Shown piece after piece: positions 1 to 6,266 of a DNA stretch of 7,403 nucleotides. Numbering within the stretch: position 1 is the first letter of the stretch; each line of letters starts with the position of its first letter. The notes beneath the pieces are model-generated. The model had not been told where the DNA came from. It worked only from the letters and a program-made list of their open reading frames with translations, and did no database searches. Made by a program: the position numbers and the translations under genes. Source of the DNA: Actinomycetota bacterium (GTDB taxonomy: Bacteria > Actinomycetota > Acidimicrobiia > Acidimicrobiales > Poriferisodaliceae); assembly GCA_002731665.1 (NCBI GenBank), contig PCCJ01000107.1:1-7403 (forward strand). Reading direction: 5' to 3'.

Positions 1-242
1 TTACGGTACCACTGGCGCAGCTCATGGCCCTTGCTGTAACTGGCACCGCTGCCTGGTTTTTAGGTATTAAACAATTCCCTCGGTTGATCGTTTTCTGGGG
101 TTGCTGGGTCGCGGCGCGGACGGCTTTTCTTTCGGCGGTGCTCAACCCGGTCGAAGACATTCTAATCTATATCTTATGGATCACCCTTTGGTGTGGATTG
201 ATCGGGTTAGCCGGTCACTTCAAGAGGGACCAAGCAACGTAG
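1..242 (+). CDS. C-terminal fragment of an unrecognised integral membrane protein
   Basis: The reading frame is open from the left edge of the window to a TAG at 240-242. The first ATG in frame is at 24, but no Shine-Dalgarno sequence precedes it and the codons before it also read through, so this is more likely the tail of a longer gene than a complete 72-residue protein. The visible part is strongly hydrophobic. It has two or three likely transmembrane segments, one around the ATG-proximal AVTGTAAWFLGI stretch, one around LIVFWGCWVAA, and one around ILIYILWITLWCGLIGLAG. It ends in a short charged tail, HFKRDQAT, probably cytoplasmic. I do not recognise the family and assign no function. A hairpin at 297-324 may end its transcript. 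Its link to the downstream crotonase gene on the same strand is unknown; the 276-nt gap argues for separate transcription. Confidence 0.55.
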   Translation, partial: TVPLAQLMALAVTGTAAWFLGIKQFPRLIVFWGCWVAARTAFLSAVLNPVEDILIYILWITLWCGLIGLAGHFKRDQAT

Positions 243-296
243 GTCGACAAATCTTGTTGTCTCGTTAATTTTTAAACACTCACTAAACACTTCTGC

Positions 297-324
297 AGGG
301 TCTCAGAAATCTTACAGAGACCCT
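297..324 (+). terminator. Hairpin after the left-edge gene, possible terminator
   Basis: AGGGTCTC at 297-304 is the exact reverse complement of GAGACCCT at 317-324, giving an 8-bp stem with a 12-nt loop. It lies 54 nt after the stop codon of the membrane-protein fragment. The bases that follow, TTTAAT, form only a weak U-tract, so intrinsic termination is plausible but not certain. Confidence 0.45.
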
Positions 325-462
325 TTAATCCAATCTTTTCAAAACCTCATCCGCTAGTGCCAAAGAGGAGATTAGCATTGGAGAGGCATACCCAAGAATG
401 TTGAGACGTCTGGCCTTTCCCAACTCGATTAATTGGATAATGTAACCCAAAGTAGTCCTCTA

Positions 463-493
463 TTGGACTTTGATTCTCACGAAGTGGTATAAG
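463..493 (+). promoter_or_regulatory. Possible promoter of the crotonase gene
   Basis: TATAAG at 488-493 is preceded by TG one base upstream (485-486), an extended -10 arrangement. TTGGAC at 463-468 could be a -35 box, but the 19-nt spacer is long. The implied transcript start near 500 leaves a leader of about 20 nt. A short inverted repeat, AGTCC (454-458) and GGACT (465-469), overlaps the -35 box and could be an operator. This is a sequence match only. Confidence 0.35.
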
Positions 494-518
494 TTCAAAA
501 TAATAAAAGAGAGATACC

Positions 519-1334
519 ATGAGCTACCAAACACTTCTTTACGACGTTGCAGATCACGTAGCGACCATCACCTTTAACCGTCCCGAAAAAATGAACGCGT
601 GGAATGGAACGGTCGCCTCAGAAATCTCAGAGGCAATGCAAGCTGCGAACACAGATAACAACGTCAGGGCCGTAGTGCTTACCGGTTCTGGGAGAGCCTT
701 TTGTGCAGGCGCCGATCTTGAGGGAGGCGCCGAAACCTTCTCTAACCGAGAAGAGGCTGAGGAGGACACACCGGGAAGAAATACTCACAACGTACACCCC
801 AACGAAATCGATAAGCCGGTTATCGCGGCTATCAATGGAGCCGCTGTCGGCGTTGGCATGACCTATCCAATGCTCTGCGACATTCGCCTCGCAGCGGAGG
901 GCGCAAAAATGGGATTCGTCTTTACCCGGCGAGGGATGATGCCTGAGCTTGCCGCACATTTGATCGTCCAGCGCGTTGCAGGACTATCTAACGCGGCCGA
1001 TGTCCTGCTATCTGGTCGGATTTTCCAAGCGGAAGAAGCTCTAGAAATGGGCATAGTCTCCAAGGTGTTTCCAAAAGACCAACTGCTAGCTGAAGCACAG
1101 GCGATGGCCCGAGATTACGCAAATACCGCGCCCGCATCTGTTGCCATCACTAAGCACCTGCTTTGGCAAGGTTTAGATTCGTCTCCCGAAAAAATGATGA
1201 AAGCGGAGGGCCCAACCTTCGCTTGGCTTGGCAACCAGTCCGACGCAAAAGAGGGCATCATGTCGTTTCTTGAAAAACGTGCACCAGACTGGCAGCTGTC
1301 CGCTCAAGACGTACCCGAAGACTTCAAGAAGTAG
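519..1334 (+). CDS. Enoyl-CoA hydratase/isomerase (crotonase) family protein, isomerase-like active site
   Basis: This 271-residue cytoplasmic protein has the length and layout of a crotonase: an N-terminal strand with VATITFNRPEKMNAW, the first oxyanion-hole loop GRAFCAGADL at 58-67, the second around KPVIAAINGAAVGVGM (99-114), then MLCDIRLAAE, and a C-terminal helical region ending in EGIMSFLEKRAPDW. Members bind acyl-CoA and stabilise a thioester enolate for hydration, isomerisation or related reactions. Aligned by eye to rat enoyl-CoA hydratase, the two catalytic glutamates (Glu144, Glu164) fall on Thr115 and Phe135. Glu143, in GMMPEL, instead matches the single catalytic Glu of peroxisomal delta3-delta2-enoyl-CoA isomerases. 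An isomerase or other non-hydratase activity is therefore more likely than classical hydratase, though substrate is unknown. The ATG at 519 follows a purine-rich AAGAGAGA (507-514). The gene stands alone on the plus strand and converges with the hydrolase at 1505. Confidence 0.93.
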   Translation: MSYQTLLYDVADHVATITFNRPEKMNAWNGTVASEISEAMQAANTDNNVRAVVLTGSGRAFCAGADLEGGAETFSNREEAEEDTPGRNTHNVHPNEIDKPVIAAINGAAVGVGMTYPMLCDIRLAAEGAKMGFVFTRRGMMPELAAHLIVQRVAGLSNAADVLLSGRIFQAEEALEMGIVSKVFPKDQLLAEAQAMARDYANTAPASVAITKHLLWQGLDSSPEKMMKAEGPTFAWLGNQSDAKEGIMSFLEKRAPDWQLSAQDVPEDFKK

Positions 1335-1366
1335 CTTGCTAAACCTCGCGGAGTTTTTTACTTCTA

Positions 1367-1389
1367 CCGAATCAGTTCGGGCTTTTCTT
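1367..1389 (+). terminator. Intrinsic terminator candidate after the crotonase gene
   Basis: CCGAA at 1367-1371 pairs with TTCGG at 1376-1380 around a TCAG tetraloop, and the T-rich stretch GCTTTTCTT follows. It starts 33 nt after the crotonase stop. A weaker element just before it, CTC-GCG-GAG at 1345-1353 followed by six T (1354-1359), may add to termination. GCTTTT (1381-1386) can also pair with AAAAGC (1393-1398), which could serve the opposite strand. Confidence 0.5.
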
Positions 1390-1419
1390 AATAAAAGCGG
1401 TGGACTGCGTCTATACAGC

Positions 1420-1453
1420 TTTCAAGAGACCGTGATACCAAGGTCTCTTGAAA
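1420..1453. terminator. Perfect 12-bp hairpin in the convergent gap
   Basis: TTTCAAGAGACC at 1420-1431 is the exact reverse complement of GGTCTCTTGAAA at 1442-1453, with a 10-nt loop. It lies between the convergent crotonase stop (1334) and Abhydrolase_10 stop (1505), as expected for a bidirectional transcription barrier or a 3'-end-protecting stem. Neither strand has a clear T-run directly after the stem, so factor-independent termination is not assured. A 12-bp perfect stem is very unlikely by chance in a gap this short. Confidence 0.6.
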
Positions 1454-1504
1454 CTATCGGCATCAATTAGATCTATCTGTCTTTGTAACCGAACAACCAC
1501 AGTT

Positions 1505-2875
1505 CTATGCCGGCCAAAATTCGGTTGCTTCTTTTGTTAACCGTAAAATCTCACGAGGTCTCAAGACCCCTTCTTCTACAGCGGATTTGGCTGCCGATTC
1601 AAATTCATCAAGAAACGCACCACGGTCACCGTATCTCAGACTCACCTGATTGCTGGAGAACGGGTGGCATGAGCCACCGAGGTACGCAAAGATGTCCGGC
1701 TTTAACGGTATGGCACTATTTACTGCCAAAGGAGCCTCTACTTGGGGGAGACGTATTCCTCCCTTGGCTATTCCGTCATCGTCACGAACAATAGCTCCAG
1801 AGGCATCATCAAATTCGATTCGCGGTTGGATCGGCGGATCGATACCCTCGCTCAACCAGCGATGCATTTGATAGAAAGCCGAATCGTATAGCGGCCCAAT
1901 GGGAATGGCGTTGATACCCTGGTCGTCCGATGGTGTTACCAATTCGTCACGATCAGCCATCAGTTTTCGAGCAGCGCGACTTTGTTGGGAAACGTGACAA
2001 GTACCAGCTGATTCCCACCATCTCAATTTACTCGTATCAGGTTGGCGCACCCCGAAGCAGGCGATCGCCTCCAGCTCCGAGTTCACAATAAAGACAGGCT
2101 GATCTAGGTCATCTCGTATTAAATTGGCTCCTCGCAGTCGATCCGCGGGAGATTCGCTGTACTGGGCATTATTGATATTGACGAGCTCATCTCCAACCTC
2201 CAGCGGAGTCCCCCGGCCAAAATAGATACTCAAGATAAACCCGTCAAAACTTCTATCAAAAGGGGCGATCGCGTTAACAAATGTACCCAAGCGACCCGCA
2301 GATTGAGAGGCCCCCTGAGCGATAACGTTTTTGACCGGCAGTCCAGCCATAGGATCAAGAGTCGACAAATCTCGGTCAGGCCCAACAGCTGCGCCGATCT
2401 GAGAAAAAATATCGTACGAGTAGTCGTCGCTAGGAATGCTGAGCGAGCCATATCGCTCTGGATCCCAGCCAGCAAGCCCCTGGTTTATTGGCGGGAGTCC
2501 CTCAATACCAACTCTCTGAACGCTCGCACATACTAAAGCATAACCGCCTTCAAGGACTTCGAGACTATCTGCACCAAACAACTCGTATCCAGCAGTAACA
2601 TTATTCCAAGTAACAATCACCGTACCATTAAATTTTTTCGGATCTGCGGGGCGATAAACTAAGAAACGTGTTTTATAGGGCGCCCGTTTATGCGGCTCTG
2701 CTTGCCAAAAGCCATCCCGCCCCCACTCGCTGCCCTCGACCTGACGATAACTTTGCGCCTCGCCCTCAATAAAATATTCTGCCTCTTGATAACCGAAAGA
2801 TTGGACCTCCAGCATCGACTTCGCAAAGGGCCATCCATGCTTACCACCGTCAACCGGACCTGAAATTATTCCCAT
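1505..2875 (-). CDS. Abhydrolase_10-type alpha/beta hydrolase domain protein, cytoplasmic
   Basis: This 456-residue protein resembles the poorly characterised 'alpha/beta hydrolase domain' family (Abhydrolase_10). The fold begins with RFLVYRPADPKKFNGTVIVTW (about 70-90). The nucleophile elbow is GASQS at 188-192, with Ser190 as nucleophile. A candidate acid lies in NSELEA (Glu267 or Glu269), and a candidate histidine in GTCHVS (His294); a second Cys-His pair occurs in GSCHPF (403-404). Family members are presumed esterases, but physiological substrates are largely unknown. There is no signal peptide, so it should act in the cytoplasm. I start it at the ATG at 2875 rather than the TTG at 2878, because AGGAGA (2881-2886 on the plus strand as TCTCCT) is well spaced for the ATG and too close for the TTG. 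It lies 121 nt downstream of the exported esterase on the same strand and may act on its product. Confidence 0.85.
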   Translation of the reverse strand: MGIISGPVDGGKHGWPFAKSMLEVQSFGYQEAEYFIEGEAQSYRQVEGSEWGRDGFWQAEPHKRAPYKTRFLVYRPADPKKFNGTVIVTWNNVTAGYELFGADSLEVLEGGYALVCASVQRVGIEGLPPINQGLAGWDPERYGSLSIPSDDYSYDIFSQIGAAVGPDRDLSTLDPMAGLPVKNVIAQGASQSAGRLGTFVNAIAPFDRSFDGFILSIYFGRGTPLEVGDELVNINNAQYSESPADRLRGANLIRDDLDQPVFIVNSELEAIACFGVRQPDTSKLRWWESAGTCHVSQQSRAARKLMADRDELVTPSDDQGINAIPIGPLYDSAFYQMHRWLSEGIDPPIQPRIEFDDASGAIVRDDDGIAKGGIRLPQVEAPLAVNSAIPLKPDIFAYLGGSCHPFSSNQVSLRYGDRGAFLDEFESAAKSAVEEGVLRPREILRLTKEATEFWPA

Positions 2876-2880
2876 CAATC

Positions 2881-2886
2881 TCTCCT
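2881..2886 (-). promoter_or_regulatory. Ribosome binding site that favours the ATG start at 2875
   Basis: The minus strand reads AGGAGA here. It is 5 nt from the ATG at 2875 and only 2 nt from the in-frame TTG at 2878, so the ATG is the better start. Confidence 0.7.
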
Positions 2887-2966
2887 AAATTTCGAATTGG
2901 CTAAGTAGCTCACCCCGTGACTGCACTGCCCAGACTAGCCAAATGTTTTTGTCCACTCTCGAACTC

Positions 2967-2997
2967 GAGCGAAACATCCTTGAAATAGTTTTCGCTC
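2967..2997. repeat. Inverted repeat touching the stop codon of the tannase-family gene
   Basis: GAGCGAAA at 2967-2974 is the exact reverse complement of TTTCGCTC at 2990-2997, with a 15-nt loop. One arm reaches into the last base of the TAG at 2999-2997. On the minus strand the hairpin lies directly after the stop codon, where a terminator or mRNA-stabilising stem would sit, but no T-run follows. A smaller palindrome, CTCGA-AC-TCGAG (2958-2969), overlaps one arm. Confidence 0.4.
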
Positions 2998-4493
2998 TAA
3001 CGGCAAACATAATTTTTAGCATCTGCCTGATCGCCCTTTCCGTCATAAGCCGCCAGTTTAGGGTACACGCACTGAGGCCTGGTAAACGAAGCTCCTGTTT
3101 GATTATTACTGTTGGGAGCCAAATGCCCCATCACAGGATTCTTCCCGGTCTGAGTTCCTATAATTCGATCTGGCGCAATTCCTGTTTCTCGCCATTCGAC
3201 TAGTGGCCCAACGTAATCTGTTTGCCATGCTCCAGGACCACCTGCACAATGCGTCATCCCCGGAACCATAAAAAGTCGGTAGAAATCATCTACCTTTCCT
3301 TTCAACTCATCTTCCACCTGATTTAGATGATCGATCGCACGCTGCGGACGCAACGGAAAATCATTCCATCCTTGAAAAACGAGCAACTTTCCTCCGTTAG
3401 CCCTGAATTCGGATAGATCAGGATCATCTGCGTTTAGGGGAACGAGCTCTCGATGAATTTCGGACACATCATTGGCAGGATCGAATTCGTCGATTTTAAA
3501 AGCCGGGTGGCGTCGCATGATACGAGATAATGTATCGAATTGATTGTCTACGATAGACACGCCTCCGACCATCTCATTAGGGAGAATCCAAAAGGCCCAA
3601 TCACCTGAATTTTCGGCGCCGGGCATGACGCCGGGCGCCACAACGTTGCCATCGCTATCTTTGAGCGGCCTATAGATCATCCTTGCTGTTTCTAGCTGTC
3701 CCTCAGTCAGGCAATCCGCCTCAGCACCTGCAGCACAAACTAGATCTTCAAGATTAAGAAGCTCCTCAGTACACAGGCGTGGGTCGTTGATAACGCCGTC
3801 TGTGACACCATCCAGGTCATCACAGGCAGAGGCCGAGTTTTTTGCAAGCACGTCGAGTGATCCCACGGTAAGCGGATTAGACTGCATTGCCCTGGCGACA
3901 TGATTCACCCACGGCAAGTATTCACTAAAGGTCTGCAGAGGCGCGCCTGCAAGCACTCCATCGTAGTCATTCGGGAACCGTGTGACCTCCATCAGCGCCG
4001 CCCTACCGCCGTTCGAACAGCCTGACAGGTAAGAAAATTCAATAGCATCACCGTAAAAGGCCTGAACGACCGATTTTGCAGCTTGCGTTGCTAGGTGCAC
4101 ACCACGGTACCCATAATCGAGAAGAGCTTCCGATTGATTTAAAAAAGCACTTCCCTCGGAAATTTCATGCCCCGTGTCAGTAGAAGCCATCGCGTAACCC
4201 GACGACAGTAAGCTCGTCACGTCGCCTATTGTCCCGGCGAAACCGCCTACAGTGGAGAACATAAAACGTCCGTTCCATCCGTCTATCGGCAGAGTAACCT
4301 CAAATCTGATCGCACGATTAATCACGCCCCGCACATGGCAGTGAGAGGGCACGTTACCGCTAGCCTCAACAACATAACCGGGCTCGATCGCGTAATTCAA
4401 ATCGGTCAGCCTGACCATTTTTTTGCACTGCCGCTCGTCGGCAGTCACCGTCCCACATAAGAAAAACAAAATAAATATCAGTATTTTTTTCAT
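2997..4493 (-). CDS. Exported tannase/feruloyl esterase family hydrolase (MHETase-like disulfide layout)
   Basis: This 498-residue enzyme belongs to the tannase/feruloyl esterase family, serine esterases acting mostly on aromatic carboxylic esters. Residues 1-18 form a signal peptide (two lysines, a hydrophobic core, likely cleavage after TVTA), so it should work in the periplasm or outside the cell. Ser160 in GCSNGG is the nucleophile, His415 in GMTHCAGG the base, and Asp378 in GWND the likely acid. Cys159 and Cys416 flank Ser and His, the family's CS-HC disulfide arrangement. A calcium loop is visible at 224-235, with Asp225, Asp228 and Asp232. Excluding the signal peptide there are ten cysteines (23, 52, 159, 224, 241, 253, 261, 416, 475, 497), which pair plausibly as five disulfides. 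The stretch between Ser and Asp holds the lid domain and is about 50 residues shorter than in MHETase. The ATG at 4493 follows AAGGGG with 4-nt spacing. Exact substrate cannot be read from sequence. Confidence 0.92.
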   Translation of the reverse strand: MKKILIFILFFLCGTVTADERQCKKMVRLTDLNYAIEPGYVVEASGNVPSHCHVRGVINRAIRFEVTLPIDGWNGRFMFSTVGGFAGTIGDVTSLLSSGYAMASTDTGHEISEGSAFLNQSEALLDYGYRGVHLATQAAKSVVQAFYGDAIEFSYLSGCSNGGRAALMEVTRFPNDYDGVLAGAPLQTFSEYLPWVNHVARAMQSNPLTVGSLDVLAKNSASACDDLDGVTDGVINDPRLCTEELLNLEDLVCAAGAEADCLTEGQLETARMIYRPLKDSDGNVVAPGVMPGAENSGDWAFWILPNEMVGGVSIVDNQFDTLSRIMRRHPAFKIDEFDPANDVSEIHRELVPLNADDPDLSEFRANGGKLLVFQGWNDFPLRPQRAIDHLNQVEDELKGKVDDFYRLFMVPGMTHCAGGPGAWQTDYVGPLVEWRETGIAPDRIIGTQTGKNPVMGHLAPNSNNQTGASFTRPQCVYPKLAAYDGKGDQADAKNYVCR

Positions 4494-4609
4494 GTCGCCC
4501 CTTGTTTTTCAAATCGAGTGTACCTGAGATATCGCCATTTAAGTAAGGACCCCGTCAGAAAGCCAAGCCGATAAGAGCACCGAACAACTTGAACTTTAGG
4601 AGCCCTACT

Positions 4610-4972
4610 TCACGAGTCAGTCCGCCGACGCCAGACCCAAAGATAGATCAGCACATTAAACGCCAGCAACCCGGCGCCAAGCCAAATCTGATCATTTCTC
4701 GTAAGTCCATCGGGATAGATAGCAGCCAAAAAATACCTTCCTATAAAATCGTCCTCATACGCTGCCGCACCGGCTCTGCGTAAAAAGAAATTTTCCAAAT
4801 CAGTTAGCGGACAAACGATGCCAAAGAATTCGGTCACAGCTCCCCACCCTAGAGCTGGCAGATGTATATAAGACCACTTAAAGTCGTACAAGCAAACAAG
4901 TCCACCTCCAAGACAAAAGAAGATAAAGGCCAAATGAACCAACAGAGTAAGAGTAGCTAAAATACTATCCAT
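4610..4972 (-). CDS. DUF2784 family small membrane protein
   Basis: This 120-residue protein matches the DUF2784 pattern I know: an N-terminal hydrophobic helix with VHLAFIFFCLGGGLV (about 12-26), then IHLPALGWGAVTEFFGIVCPLTDLEN (36-61), RRAG, a region with YPDGLTR, and a final helix LGAGLLAFNVLIYLWVWRRR (98-117). It probably spans the inner membrane three or four times, with the arginine-rich C-terminus in the cytoplasm. Length is normal for the family. No function is established for DUF2784, and the sequence shows no catalytic motif I can name. It lies between the monooxygenase and the exported esterase on the same strand, 116 nt ahead of the latter. A link to their pathway is possible but not shown. 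The start at 4972 has only a weak ribosome site (AGGT, about 9 nt upstream). Confidence 0.85.
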   Translation of the reverse strand: MDSILATLTLLVHLAFIFFCLGGGLVCLYDFKWSYIHLPALGWGAVTEFFGIVCPLTDLENFFLRRAGAAAYEDDFIGRYFLAAIYPDGLTRNDQIWLGAGLLAFNVLIYLWVWRRRTDS

Positions 4973-5000
4973 TCACCGTTTACCTAACGATAGAGTCTAC

Positions 5001-5026
5001 AAATCTAATTTCAAAAGATTAGATTT
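5001..5026. repeat. AT-rich 9-bp inverted repeat upstream of the DUF2784 gene
   Basis: AAATCTAAT (5001-5009) and ATTAGATTT (5018-5026) are perfect reverse complements around an 8-nt spacer. It ends 29 nt upstream of the DUF2784 start, where a regulator or a 5'-leader stem could act. Base composition is very AT-rich, so the hairpin would be weak as RNA; an operator is the more natural reading. Confidence 0.4.
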
Positions 5027-5044
5027 TACAATCGCACAAGCGAC

Positions 5045-5071
5045 CCGGTCTTAATTGAGCACCTAGACCGG
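5045..5071. repeat. 7-bp GC-rich inverted repeat between monooxygenase and DUF2784 genes
   Basis: CCGGTCT (5045-5051) pairs exactly with AGACCGG (5065-5071) over a 13-nt loop. It lies about 180 nt after the monooxygenase stop. No T-run follows on either strand, so a simple intrinsic terminator is doubtful. Confidence 0.35.
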
Positions 5072-5116
5072 ATTATGCGAGAGTACTTCAGATTACCAAT
5101 GGAAATGTAGCAAAGA

Positions 5117-5137
5117 CCCGGAACTACTAGAGTCGGG
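5117..5137 (-). terminator. Weak terminator candidate downstream of the monooxygenase gene
   Basis: On the minus strand CCCGACT is followed by a 5-nt loop and AGT-TC-CGGG, a 7-bp stem with a 2-nt bulge. The tail TCTTTGCT is only moderately T-rich. It lies about 110 nt after the stop at 5248, far for a terminator. Confidence 0.25.
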
Positions 5138-5247
5138 CATTTCAAGAACATCGAGGTAGTCTCGAATCCACGAAATCAGCATAACAATTGGCAACTCACA
5201 CTAGAGCACTTTCGATGTTACGAACAAGGTAGCTATAGTAAATCCGT

Positions 5248-6252
5248 TCAAAGATATTTGAGCACAGGTATAACCTCTTCAGCAAAGAGTCGCACGCTAC
5301 GTGTCGCCATCTCGACTTCAACGCCAGGCCAGATCGGAAAAAAGAAATGTCGTTCGTAGGGCGCAGCCGCGTGTTCCTGGCGAATAATCTCGACGATCTC
5401 TTCGGGGGTCCCAACGCGGTATATACCGCGAGCCTCTAGCTCGGGAATATCTTTCGGCGGTTCACCAAATATTGATTCGCCAGCAGCAGAAAACCAGCCA
5501 GCATAACGTTGCATCTGATAGAGCGCGTGGCGGGCTAATTTAGACCAGTCTTTCTCGGGTTCTTTGGAGCAAAAAATGAAACGCCCAGAAGAAGCGATCC
5601 GCGGATTTTCAAAATCCTTGCCGTATTCTTTCAAAGCATCAACGTACGCTGCTCGACCAGCAGGCCCGCCGCCTAGCAATCCATCACCCAAGCGCGCCGC
5701 TCGTCGGATCGCTTCTCCCAGGTGCGCTCCGACCCAAAAGGGAATACCGGTTTTTTTCGCAGGTTTTGGGGTGCAACGAACCCCCTTAAAGCTAAAATGC
5801 TTGCCAACATAATCAAACTCTTCCTCACCCCAGCATAGCCTTATGATCTCAAACGCTTCCTCTGTGATACTCCCTCGATGCTTGCGATTGACTCCAAAAG
5901 TAGAAAATTCTTCTAACCGATAGCCAACTGCAGCTCCGAACATAAACCTTCCATCTGAGATGTTATCGACCACCGCGCAATCTTCAGCGATCCGTATCGG
6001 ATGGTGAAACGGCATAAGCAAGATATTGGTGCCGATATTAATATGTTTTGTCTGGCCGGCGACTGCGCCGGCAAACGGCAACAATGAGGGCAGGTAGCCA
6101 TCGTCCACGAAGTGATGTTCAGATAACCAGATATCATCAAATCCAAGCTCTTCTGCAAGCCTTATCTGGTCTAAAGTCTCCCTGTAAAGATCAGGAGTAC
6201 GCCGGCCAGATTCTAAGGGATTGCGAAGATCGTACTGAAGACCAAATTTCAA
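5248..6252 (-). CDS. Luciferase-like (LLM class) flavin-dependent monooxygenase or oxidoreductase
   Basis: This 334-residue protein is a member of the bacterial luciferase-like superfamily, TIM-barrel enzymes using reduced FMN with oxygen or coenzyme F420. Typical features in order are MKFGLQYDLRNP at the first strand, AEELGFDDIWLSEHH (33-47), INIGTNILLMPFHHPIRIAED (71-91), VDNISDGRFMFGAAVGY (95-111) followed by EEF, an ITEEAFEIIRLCW helix (129-141), KGVRCTPKP (156-164), IPFWVGA (170-176), and GTPEEIVEII (281-290) near the C-terminus. Length is normal. Cofactor cannot be settled by eye; in a proteobacterial setting FMNH2 supplied by a separate reductase is the simpler guess, and no reductase lies in the window. 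It starts at TTG (6252): an in-frame TAA lies two codons upstream, the next Met is residue 80, and a perfect AGGAGG precedes the TTG by 7 nt. It may supply oxygenated intermediates to the neighbouring hydrolases. Confidence 0.92.
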   Translation of the reverse strand: MKFGLQYDLRNPLESGRRTPDLYRETLDQIRLAEELGFDDIWLSEHHFVDDGYLPSLLPFAGAVAGQTKHINIGTNILLMPFHHPIRIAEDCAVVDNISDGRFMFGAAVGYRLEEFSTFGVNRKHRGSITEEAFEIIRLCWGEEEFDYVGKHFSFKGVRCTPKPAKKTGIPFWVGAHLGEAIRRAARLGDGLLGGGPAGRAAYVDALKEYGKDFENPRIASSGRFIFCSKEPEKDWSKLARHALYQMQRYAGWFSAAGESIFGEPPKDIPELEARGIYRVGTPEEIVEIIRQEHAAAPYERHFFFPIWPGVEVEMATRSVRLFAEEVIPVLKYL

Positions 6253-6259
6253 AAATTAC

Positions 6260-6266
6260 CCTCCTC
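6260..6266 (-). promoter_or_regulatory. Strong ribosome binding site for the TTG-started monooxygenase
   Basis: The minus strand reads GAGGAGG here, a full match to the anti-Shine-Dalgarno core. It lies 7 nt before the TTG at 6252 and fixes that codon as the start, since a TAA follows the site in the same frame at 6258-6256. Confidence 0.85.

Noticed and set aside
2943..3203. A plus-strand open frame of 86 codons with a hydrophobic start, at the 3' end of the tannase-family gene.
   Set aside because: It overlaps the end of a well-supported gene in antisense and has no ribosome site or recognisable family; the hydrophobic stretch is probably incidental.
4494..4609. Possible promoter for the exported esterase in the 116-nt gap, e.g. 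TACACT preceded by TTACTT.
   Set aside because: The -10-like box is only a partial match and the -35-like box is poor, so it is not distinguishable from background.
5124..5141. A short minus-strand reading frame of about 15 codons in the gap after the monooxygenase, considered as a leader peptide.
   Set aside because: No ribosome site, no attenuator structure and no codon pattern suggesting regulation.
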